Shown in pieces: positions 43,181-49,981 of a DNA stretch of 64,000 nucleotides (within the stretch, counting starts at the first letter, position 1; every line of letters starts with the position of its first letter). The translations under genes were made by a program, and so were the position numbers. Source of the DNA: Pseudomonadota bacterium (GTDB lineage: Bacteria > Pseudomonadota > Gammaproteobacteria > Burkholderiales > Burkholderiaceae_B); contig JAEWHK010000018.1 of the NCBI GenBank assembly GCA_023387815.1, positions 78,817-142,816 on the forward strand. The letters are read 5' to 3'. A model generated the notes under the pieces. That model made no database searches. It worked only from the letters and a program-made list of their open reading frames with translations, and was not told the DNA's origin.

Positions 43181-44512
43181 TCAGATATATTCCGACAGTG
43201 TCCTGTGAACCTGCGTTAATGCCGTTTGCAATATTTCCAGCGATACGGATCCCAGCGCCAGACGAATGGCATGAGGAATGTGGGTTGTGGTGGCGAAGGG
43301 TTCCGCAGTTGAAACGGATATCTGCGCCCGCATCAGCGACATGGCTATCTGATCGGCGCGAACCTCCTGTGGCAGAGGAATCCAGAGAAAGTAAGAAATG
43401 GGATGACCAATGCACGCAATACCGTCAAGCGCAGCCCGCGCCATGCGTTGCCGTTGCGCCGCATCTTCACGTTTTTCCTGTTCCAGCTGGGCAACGGTGC
43501 CATCGCGAATCCATTCGGTTGTCATTGCACTCATGACCCCCGGCGTACTCCAGGTGGTCGCGCGAATGGCGCGTTCCAGCGACGCGACGCGCGCTTGCGG
43601 TGCGACGATCAATCCAAGTCGCAGGCCGGCGGCTACGTTTTTGGAGAATCCGGTAATGTAGATTGTGATATCCGGCGCCAGTTGGACAATGGGCGGCGGT
43701 GCATTTTCGATCAGGAATGAATAGGCGCCATCCTCAATGATCAGCAGATCATGCGCACGCGCCACTGAAATCAGTTCCTGTCGTTTCTCAACGCTAGTGA
43801 CCCATCCCAGCGGATTGTTCATGGTCGGCATGGTGTAAATGGCACGGACCCGACGTCGACGACACAGCTTATCAAGCACATCTATATCAGGACTGTGATC
43901 TGCAGCGGGTAGCGGCACCAGTTCCAGATGCAGCATATCGGCCAGCACACGAAAGCCCGGATACGTGAGTGCATCCACGGCGACCACATCTCCCGGCTTC
44001 AGGCATGCCATCAATGTCATTGCCAGGCCGTCCTGGGCTCCATTGACGATCAGAATCTGTTCTGCGGAGCGTTCAATACCGCGAGTCTCCAGATACCGGG
44101 CCATGATGGCACGTTCGTGCAACCGCCCACCATGCGGCTGATAGCGCAGCAGCGATTCCAGATCGCCGGAGGCAGACATCTGGCGCAATGCGTTGCGAAG
44201 CAACTCGGCCTGGCGCGGCAGCGAGGGATAATTGAAATTCAGATCAATCATCTCTGCGGCCACGACATGCTGGTCAACGCCGTGTCCGGCGGGCAATGCG
44301 ATTTCGCGAACGAAGGTGCCACGCCCAGTTTCACCGCTCACCAATCCCATGGCTTCAAGTTCGGCGTAGACACGCGTCGCCGTCACCAGCGACATGCCTT
44401 CGCGGGCGGCCAGCTGCCTATGCGTGGGCAGCCGCGTTCCGGGAGCCAGTCTTCCGGAGCGGATTTCATGCGCAAAGCGATCCACAAACGATTTGTATCT
44501 TAAACGCGCCAT
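43181..44512 (-). CDS. MocR/PdxR-type GntR regulator with aminotransferase domain
   Basis: Protein of 443 residues. The GntR winged helix is at residues about 1-70 (SFVDRFAHEIRSGRLAPGTRLPTHRQLAAREGMSLVTATRVYAELEAMGLV). A fold-type I aminotransferase domain follows, with NGAQDGLAMTLMACLKPGD, PTMNNPLGWVTS, IIEDGAYSFL and the PLP lysine in ITGFSKNVAAGLRLG. Such regulators bind PLP or an amine and control a neighbouring gene. It is divergent from the EamA exporter gene with a strong palindrome between them, so that exporter is the likely target. It is in line with, but separated by 206 bases from, the PLP lyase operon. Confidence 0.88.
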   Translation of the reverse strand: MARLRYKSFVDRFAHEIRSGRLAPGTRLPTHRQLAAREGMSLVTATRVYAELEAMGLVSGETGRGTFVREIALPAGHGVDQHVVAAEMIDLNFNYPSLPRQAELLRNALRQMSASGDLESLLRYQPHGGRLHERAIMARYLETRGIERSAEQILIVNGAQDGLAMTLMACLKPGDVVAVDALTYPGFRVLADMLHLELVPLPAADHSPDIDVLDKLCRRRRVRAIYTMPTMNNPLGWVTSVEKRQELISVARAHDLLIIEDGAYSFLIENAPPPIVQLAPDITIYITGFSKNVAAGLRLGLIVAPQARVASLERAIRATTWSTPGVMSAMTTEWIRDGTVAQLEQEKREDAAQRQRMARAALDGIACIGHPISYFLWIPLPQEVRADQIAMSLMRAQISVSTAEPFATTTHIPHAIRLALGSVSLEILQTALTQVHRTLSEYI

Positions 44513-44524
44513 TGCAGGATGTAT

Positions 44525-44550
44525 TCATGACAATAACTTGATTGTCATGA
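44525..44550. promoter_or_regulatory. Palindromic operator between MocR and EamA genes
   Basis: Perfect inverted repeat with 10-bp arms, TCATGACAAT and ATTGTCATGA, separated by 6 bases. It begins 13 bases from the MocR start codon and ends 28 bases before the EamA start codon. Position and symmetry make it the best candidate for the MocR regulator's binding site. Confidence 0.65.
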
Positions 44551-44577
44551 TTATAGAGTTCTAAGATTGCGCAATCA

Positions 44578-45480
44578 ATGAATGATTTTTCAGGTGAAAT
44601 AATGCATCAGCAGGGACAGGCCGGTTCACTGGGTGGATGGCTGAATGGTTTCGTAGGCGTTTTAATTTTCAGCGGCTCTCTGCCCGCAACCCGCCTTGCC
44701 GTCATGGATTTTGATCCCGTGTTTCTGACGGCATTGCGCGCAGCGATTGCCGGTGTTCTGGCATTGGTTTTACTTCTGCTCGTGAGACAGCCGCGACCGG
44801 CGCGTGCGCAGATCAAAGCGCTGGTTATTGTGTCACTGGGCGTGGTGGTGGGGTTTCCCTTGCTCACGGCACTGGCCTTGCAACATGTGACCTCAGCGCA
44901 TTCCATCGTGTTTATCGGACTGCTGCCGCTTGCGACTGCAATTTTTGCCGTGATCCGGGGTGGTGAGCGGCCGCGACCGGCCTTCTGGTTTTTCTCCCTG
45001 CTGGGCAGCCTGCTGGTGGCCGGATTTGCCGCGTCTCAGGGATTGAACGCCTCATTGACGGGCGACCTGCTTATGCTGGCTGCAATTATCGTATGTGGTC
45101 TGGGCTACGCTGAAGGGGCAACGCTTTCACGCAGCCTGGGCGGCTGGCAGGTGATTTGCTGGGCCTTGCTGATTTCATTGCCATTCATGCTGGTGCTGAC
45201 ACTGTTTACCATGCCGGCCACCTTTGCCAATGTTCATGCCCCCGCGTGGGCAGGGCTGGCTTATGTGTCGCTGTTCAGCATGCTGATTGGCTTTGTGTTC
45301 TGGTATCGCGGCCTGGCACAGGGCGGCATTGCTGCCGTTGGCCAATTGCAATTGCTGCAGCCTTTCTTTGGTCTGGCCCTGGCCGCAACGCTGTTACACG
45401 AGCCTGTGAGCGGGCTGATGTTGGCGGTGACCGTCGCCGTGATCGCCTGCGTTGCAGGATCCAGGCGGTTTGCGCGTTAG
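44578..45480 (+). CDS. EamA/DMT-family exporter
   Basis: Inner-membrane protein of 300 residues with about ten helices in two EamA repeats. Features are GFVGVLIFSGSLPATRLAVMDFDPVFLTALRAAIAGVLAL in repeat 1 and AYVSLFSMLIGFVFWYRGLAQGGIAAVGQLQLLQPFFGLALAATLLHEPVSG in repeat 2. DMT carriers commonly export amino acids or metabolites. Divergence from a MocR regulator suggests a vitamin B6-, amino-acid- or amine-related substrate. Its TAG stop is part of the first unit of a 14-bp tandem repeat. Confidence 0.88.
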   Translation: MNDFSGEIMHQQGQAGSLGGWLNGFVGVLIFSGSLPATRLAVMDFDPVFLTALRAAIAGVLALVLLLLVRQPRPARAQIKALVIVSLGVVVGFPLLTALALQHVTSAHSIVFIGLLPLATAIFAVIRGGERPRPAFWFFSLLGSLLVAGFAASQGLNASLTGDLLMLAAIIVCGLGYAEGATLSRSLGGWQVICWALLISLPFMLVLTLFTMPATFANVHAPAWAGLAYVSLFSMLIGFVFWYRGLAQGGIAAVGQLQLLQPFFGLALAATLLHEPVSGLMLAVTVAVIACVAGSRRFAR

Positions 45481-45571
45481 GTATGACGCGTTAGGTGTGG
45501 CACGTTAGGTGTGTCACATTAGATGTGACGCGTTAGCTGCGGAGCATGAGAGGCGGCACGTTAAAGGCGGT
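45474..45571. repeat. Degenerate 14-bp tandem repeat, seven units
   Basis: Seven consecutive 14-base units, the first being GCGTTAGGTATGAC and the next GCGTTAGGTGTGGC, ACGTTAGGTGTGTC, ACATTAGATGTGAC, then increasingly degenerate. The array starts inside the last codons of the EamA gene and includes its stop codon. It fills most of the gap to the convergent siderophore-interacting-protein gene. Confidence 0.8.
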
Positions 45572-45618
45572 ATTGCATCTGCAATGTCGCCTCACCTCCG
45601 CTGCGTTGAACCTGCGCA

Positions 45619-46491
45619 TTACTCCTGTGCGCTACCCTGCTTCCAGTAATTGCTGACCCGGACCCGGGATTTGTCGATTCCTTTCTCATCCAGCAGAAAT
45701 TGCGTGATGGCGCGCATTTGAGCAGCTTCACCGCCACCCCAGATAAAGCCCTCGCCTGCAGGGAAGGCAAAACGGTGGACTGCGTCGACCAAGGGCTGAG
45801 ATTGCACTTGCGATTGCCGTTGCTCGTGTGTTTGCGGTTGCGCTTGTGATGGCGATTGCTCTTTCGATTGCACCTGTGATTGCTTGCCTTGCTTGCGATG
45901 TAGCCAGGTAATATGCAAGTCCGCCTGTGTTTGAAATACCTGCTCTTCTGTGGCGTCTTCGACCAGGGCGATAACGTGGACCTGCGCACCCGGGGCCATT
46001 TCCTCAAGACGCCGGCCAATGGCTGGCAACGCAGTTTCATCGCCGATCAACAATTGCCAGTCAAAGCCCTGAGGAATGACAAAAGACCCTCTGGGTCCGG
46101 CCACCGCGAGACTGTCGCCCACTTGTGCATTGGCCACCCATGTTGCCGCAGGCCCTTCTCCGTGCAGAACGAAATCGATATCCAGTTCATTGTCTGCGGG
46201 ACGATAGCGGCGCGGTGTGTAATCGCGGGCAGGCGGCCGTGGCGCATCGGCCGGAAAGCGTATGCCCTCTGGTGTTTTTTCGGGAAGCACTAGCTTGCCG
46301 TCCTGGGGGAAGAAAAGCTTCATATGATCGTCAAAAGATGCCGATATGAAATCACCAAGGTCCGGACCATGAAACGTCACGCGTACCATGCGCGGCGTGA
46401 GTTGGCTGATTTGCCGCACTTGCAGCAGTCGCGCCTTGATGGCGTGACGGACGCGTTCAACATTCAATTGAGTTGGGGTAGTTAGTGTCAT
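45619..46491 (-). CDS. Siderophore-interacting protein / ferric-chelate reductase (YqjH/ViuB-like)
   Basis: FAD-binding reductase of 290 residues that releases iron from ferric siderophores in the cytoplasm. The FAD domain contains RDYTPRRYRPADNELDIDFVLHGEGPAATWVANAQVGDSLAVAGPRGSF; the C-terminal domain has LLIGDETALPAIGRRLEEM and IWGGGEAAQMRAITQFL. Between them is a low-complexity insert of about 35 residues rich in Gln and Ser (residues about 200-235), absent from typical family members. It follows a YqjI-like PadR regulator gene by 43 bases, in one operon. Confidence 0.88.
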   Translation of the reverse strand: MTLTTPTQLNVERVRHAIKARLLQVRQISQLTPRMVRVTFHGPDLGDFISASFDDHMKLFFPQDGKLVLPEKTPEGIRFPADAPRPPARDYTPRRYRPADNELDIDFVLHGEGPAATWVANAQVGDSLAVAGPRGSFVIPQGFDWQLLIGDETALPAIGRRLEEMAPGAQVHVIALVEDATEEQVFQTQADLHITWLHRKQGKQSQVQSKEQSPSQAQPQTHEQRQSQVQSQPLVDAVHRFAFPAGEGFIWGGGEAAQMRAITQFLLDEKGIDKSRVRVSNYWKQGSAQE

Positions 46492-46534
46492 TTTGCGTAG
46501 TATTCGTTTGTGATACGACTAATGCCTTGGGCGC

Positions 46535-47146
46535 TCAGCTGCGAGCCCCACTCTGAGTGATCTGCTCAACTGCGGTTTGCAGAATGGCGATGATGCGCCG
46601 CTGTTCCTGCGGATCTGCCTCGCTTTTGAGCAATAGCGCGCGCTTCAAATCAAGGCGGGCTTGCGTGAATTCGGGCAACCACCCCTCTTCACTGTTTGTA
46701 TCGTTATCCGCCGCCATGGCGCCCTGTATGTATTTCATTTTTCGTGCCATGTGAACAAGCATGGCCAGAAGTTCTTCCGCTTCTTCGCGATGTGCCTCAA
46801 GATGCGCAAGCCCGTCTGGTAACAAGGCATAGGACTTCTTGTTGCTTTCCACGGAAACCGAGGCAAAGCCCAGTTCCTGCAGATAAGTCAGCGCGGGATA
46901 TACCATTCCGGGGCTGGGTTTCCAGAAACCGCCTGACCGGCTTTCCAGTTCCTTGACCAGTTCATAGCCGTGGCTGGGCTGGATTTCCAGCAGAGCCAGA
47001 ACCATCAATTGCAGATCCTCGGAAGAGAATTTACGCCCACGCGTAAAGCCGCCTTCCTGACGATGGCGCTGATGACCACGTTTGTGATGACCGTGTCTGG
47101 CAAACATCGCGGCGTCTTTGATTTTTTCTTTCATCTTGTCTTTCAT
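46535..47146 (-). CDS. PadR-family regulator with His-rich N terminus (YqjI-like)
   Basis: Protein of 203 residues. The N-terminal extension (about 35 residues) is basic and rich in His (FARHGHHKRGHQRHRQ). The PadR winged helix follows (LQLMVLALLEIQPSHGYELVKELESRSGGFWKPSPGMVYPALTYLQELGFA), then a helical dimerisation region. E. coli YqjI has the same plan: a metal-binding extension, nickel-responsive repression of the neighbouring ferric reductase gene yqjH. Here the reductase gene lies downstream on the same strand. The extension has His but no Cys, so its metal-binding set differs from YqjI. Confidence 0.82.
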   Translation of the reverse strand: MKDKMKEKIKDAAMFARHGHHKRGHQRHRQEGGFTRGRKFSSEDLQLMVLALLEIQPSHGYELVKELESRSGGFWKPSPGMVYPALTYLQELGFASVSVESNKKSYALLPDGLAHLEAHREEAEELLAMLVHMARKMKYIQGAMAADNDTNSEEGWLPEFTQARLDLKRALLLKSEADPQEQRRIIAILQTAVEQITQSGARS

Positions 47147-47180
47147 TTTTGTTCCAATATTCGATTTTGTATTTTAAGAT

Positions 47181-47194
47181 ATATCATATGATAT
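47181..47194. promoter_or_regulatory. AT-rich palindrome upstream of the PadR gene
   Basis: Perfect 14-base palindrome (ATATCAT and ATGATAT), 35 bases upstream of the PadR start codon, with imperfect continuation (TAAGAT on the left, GTATTA on the right). PadR proteins bind such AT-rich dyads, so this is a likely autoregulatory site. Confidence 0.6.
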
Positions 47195-47297
47195 GTATTA
47201 TGATTGTCCTTGTCAAGAAAAGTTCCGCGATTTGCTATATCAAATGAAACTGATTATTATTTGTATAGGCAGTACTTTTATCGCACAAGGAGTGGCT

Positions 47298-47774
47298 ATG
47301 CTGAATGAAATACCGGTAAAGGCAGCGTCAGCCAGTGCACAAAGCATTTTGTCGCAGTGGCGCCAGGCCATTCAGGACGGCAATGACGCATTCAGCATTG
47401 GCAACTATGCACAGGCAATTACCCATTATGAACAGGCCCTTGCCGTATCCACTGAGTGTTTTGGTGTGATAGAGGACGCAGAAAATGGCGTGGCCACATA
47501 TGTCATTGCACATCACAATCTTGCTGACACTTACCGAAGCCTGGAAAACCAGGTGCAGCAGCGATTGCATTTGTGTTTACCGCATGAAAAGTTATACGCG
47601 GCAATGAACGACAGAAGCCTGCCGGAAAGCTGGCAGCTGGCCGCACAGAATCACAGTCGTCGTACCTATACGGAACTGTCGCTCTATCTGAGCCAGCATC
47701 CTGAAGACGGTGATGCTCGCCGTATTGCCAATCTTGGCGCGGCCGGGGCCACCGGGAGTCTGTCGGCGCATTGA
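47298..47774 (+). CDS. Small tetratricopeptide-like protein
   Basis: Protein of about 158 residues. ATG 47298 is chosen because AAGGAG sits just upstream. An in-frame ATG at 47244 would add a short hydrophobic leader (MKLIIICIGSTFIAQGVA), so a secreted form cannot be fully excluded. TPR-like helices are seen in WRQAIQDGNDAFSIGNYAQAITHYEQALAVSTECFG and VATYVIAHHNLADTYRSLEN. The rest is helical and I do not recognise a named family. It lies divergent from the PadR gene and 159 bases before the superoxide dismutase gene. Function unknown. Confidence 0.65.
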   Translation: MLNEIPVKAASASAQSILSQWRQAIQDGNDAFSIGNYAQAITHYEQALAVSTECFGVIEDAENGVATYVIAHHNLADTYRSLENQVQQRLHLCLPHEKLYAAMNDRSLPESWQLAAQNHSRRTYTELSLYLSQHPEDGDARRIANLGAAGATGSLSAH

Positions 47775-47933
47775 CCAGAACATGCTTTCATCAGTTCGTG
47801 CCTTCACCAGTACGTGCTTTCACCGGATTTTTTACCAGATCATTTCGCCCGGCACTCGCCTTCGTTTGCAGTTGAATGTGAGTGAGCCGGTTCTTTTAAC
47901 CGATACACAACTACATTACATCAGGAGCAATCC

Positions 47934-48545
47934 ATGTCTTATACCTTACCTGCCCTTCCCTATGCCTATGATGCGCTTGAGCCAAACATCGATGCGCAAA
48001 CCATGGAAATTCATTACACCAAGCACCATCAAACGTACATCAACAATCTGAATGCGGCTCTGGAAGGCGCGAAGCTTCCCACTCCTCCTGTTGAAGAATT
48101 GATTGCAGATATCGACAGTCTGCCTGAATCTGTCCGCGGCGCCGTACGCAATAACGGTGGCGGTCATGCCAATCACAGCCTTTTCTGGCAGGTCATGTCT
48201 CCCGAAGGTGGCGGCAATCCCGACGGCAAGCTGGCTGCGGCGATCGACGCTGACCTGGGTGGTCTGGACAAATTCAAAGATGCGTTCACCAAAGCTGCCA
48301 TTTCCCGCTTCGGCAGTGGCTGGGCCTGGCTGAGCGTGACACCAGAGAAAAAACTCGTTGTGGAAAGCACCGCCAATCAGGACAGTCCTCTGATGACCGG
48401 TAACACACCGATACTGGGTCTTGACGTGTGGGAGCACGCCTACTATCTGAAATACCAGAACCGCCGTCCGGAATATATCGCTGCGTTTTATAACGTTGTG
48501 AACTGGCCGGAAGTGGCTCGTCGTTACGAAGAAGCCATCGCGTAA
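47934..48545 (+). CDS. sodA: Superoxide dismutase, Mn/Fe family
   Basis: Cytoplasmic enzyme of 203 residues converting superoxide to hydrogen peroxide and oxygen. Metal ligands are seen in EIHYTKHHQTYI (His near 27), GGHANHSLFW (His near 81) and LDVWEHAYYLKYQNRRPEYI (Asp and His near 165-169). The NNGGGHANHSLFW pattern is that of manganese-type enzymes rather than iron-only ones. An AGGAGC site precedes the ATG. It is probably monocistronic. Confidence 0.93.
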   Translation: MSYTLPALPYAYDALEPNIDAQTMEIHYTKHHQTYINNLNAALEGAKLPTPPVEELIADIDSLPESVRGAVRNNGGGHANHSLFWQVMSPEGGGNPDGKLAAAIDADLGGLDKFKDAFTKAAISRFGSGWAWLSVTPEKKLVVESTANQDSPLMTGNTPILGLDVWEHAYYLKYQNRRPEYIAAFYNVVNWPEVARRYEEAIA

Positions 48546-48591
48546 GAATCAGTACGACTAAAGCGCAGACCGTTTTCGGTAACTGCAGGAG

Positions 48592-48620
48592 ATGGGCGCG
48601 ACATCACAGTCAGCGCCCAT
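48592..48620 (+). terminator. Stem-loop after the superoxide dismutase gene
   Basis: 8-bp arms ATGGGCGC and GCGCCCAT with a 13-base loop, followed by a T-containing stretch (ATTTCTATT). It lies 46 bases after the sodA stop and between convergent genes. Probable terminator, though the T-run is interrupted. Confidence 0.55.
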
Positions 48621-48731
48621 ATTTCTATTCGCGTGATTTTTCTATTATCTTCATGCACTACGCATCATCGTGCAAGCGCTTGCTATCTGACCTCTTGCGC
48701 CAATAACGTGCCGCACTAAATATTCGGATAT

Positions 48732-49697
48732 TCATTCTTTAATCATTGTTGTCTGAGCCTGAAGCACCAGACGGCCTGTCTCTGTCCTGATCTCGCACAG
48801 CACATGCGCAAGACTACGACCTGAATTCACAATTCGGCTGGTGGCAGTCAATGTTCCTTCTGTGCCCGGACGAATGAAATTGGCGTTAATCTCCAAAATG
48901 CGCCAGCCTTCCTTGACGGTTGCCAGACTGGTTTTGATTGCCAGTCCCAGCATCACCCCACCTTGTACATGACCCACCCGGTTGCCAATATGCAGGCCGC
49001 AATGGATTTCGCAGGTCGCAGTGTGACCTTCGCTGACGGGTGTCAGCCCCCAGAACATTTCGATAAACGTTGCTTTGTCGGCAATCGCTTTATCGCTCGC
49101 CCGATCAGCCTTTACCTTGAGCGCGCGTTGATAGGCGTCTTCTTCCTGACTGGAAAGGTCATTGACGTCCAGCAACTCGATCTGCTCAAGCAGGTGATGA
49201 TCGGGTTGTGATTGCGTGGGGCGATCCGCCGGGCGCTCGAGCACTGCAAAACTGCCCTCAGCAAAACACACTTCCGTTTCCCCGGAAAATATCGTGACAC
49301 CGCTGTTTCTGACGGCAATGGCATTGTCATCTGACTGGAAACGACAATGACTTTTGGCGACCAGTGGCTGCGTTGCATGACTACCCGTAAACGTGACTTT
49401 GGCGCTGATGGTGGCCAGCCGCGTATCAAATCCGACTTCTCCGCGAATGGAAGCGGCCAGGGCAACATCGGCCATGATGCACAGCGCCACAGGAAGTGGC
49501 TGTCCGTTGACATCCTTGTTGCTATCCAGATCCATGCTCAGGGTCGCCTTGTCGTGATCGACCGAGTCATAAGTGATACCCAGATAATAGCCGGGCAGAT
49601 GCCACGGCGCGGCGCGTTGCATGGCAAGCGCTTTCAGGACGCGGGTAATGTCAGGATCAGCTGTCAGATTGTCAGTGGATGAGTCAGTTGCGTGCAT
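48732..49697 (-). CDS. Double-hotdog acyl-CoA thioesterase-like protein
   Basis: Protein of 321 residues with two hotdog-fold units. The first (about 40-155) has DVNGQPLPVALCIMADVALAASIRG and the second (about 210-321) has the PaaI-type core NRVGHVQGGVMLGLAIKTSL and LEINANFIRPGTEGTLTATSRIVNSGRSLAHVLCEI. The usual catalytic HGG is HVQGG in the second unit, while the first lacks a clear equivalent, so it may be mainly structural. It would hydrolyse acyl-CoA esters; the chain is unknown. It is divergent from the PQQ dehydrogenase gene. Confidence 0.75.
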   Translation of the reverse strand: MHATDSSTDNLTADPDITRVLKALAMQRAAPWHLPGYYLGITYDSVDHDKATLSMDLDSNKDVNGQPLPVALCIMADVALAASIRGEVGFDTRLATISAKVTFTGSHATQPLVAKSHCRFQSDDNAIAVRNSGVTIFSGETEVCFAEGSFAVLERPADRPTQSQPDHHLLEQIELLDVNDLSSQEEDAYQRALKVKADRASDKAIADKATFIEMFWGLTPVSEGHTATCEIHCGLHIGNRVGHVQGGVMLGLAIKTSLATVKEGWRILEINANFIRPGTEGTLTATSRIVNSGRSLAHVLCEIRTETGRLVLQAQTTMIKE

Positions 49698-49918
49698 ATT
49701 TCAGTTGTATTGTGCCGGCTATATTTCAACTGGCATTCTCTGTGAGCAGAGATGCAATTTTACACAGGTAATTGCGAGAGCAATCGATTCTGCCTTTGCG
49801 CATTGCGTCTGGCATATCTCTTATAAATATGGGACCTCCAACGCTAATCGAGCACTGTAATGTGCAAACGCAAGGCGCCAGCCTGCCCATATGCCCCTAA
49901 CAGTACTAGGTATTTCAT

Positions 49919-49960
49919 TTGAATAGTCTTATATAAGACATATAATCAAACGACGTTTGA
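49919..49960 (+). promoter_or_regulatory. Promoter with two palindromic operators upstream of the PQQ dehydrogenase
   Basis: TTGAAT (49919-49924), 16-base spacer, TATAAT (49941-49946). A perfect 14-base palindrome GTCTTATATAAGAC (49926-49939) fills the spacer. A second one, TCAAACG-A-CGTTTGA (49946-49960), overlaps the end of the -10 and the start region. The second resembles TetR-type sites of the PsrA/FadR kind (CAAAC-N3-GTTTG). The layout predicts repression by two different regulators. Confidence 0.7.
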
Positions 49961-49981
49961 AATAAAATGGGGAGAAGAAAC

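Noticed and set aside
45474..45571. CRISPR array
   Set aside because: Units are 14 bases with no spacers and they drift in sequence; there are no cas genes. It is a simple tandem repeat.
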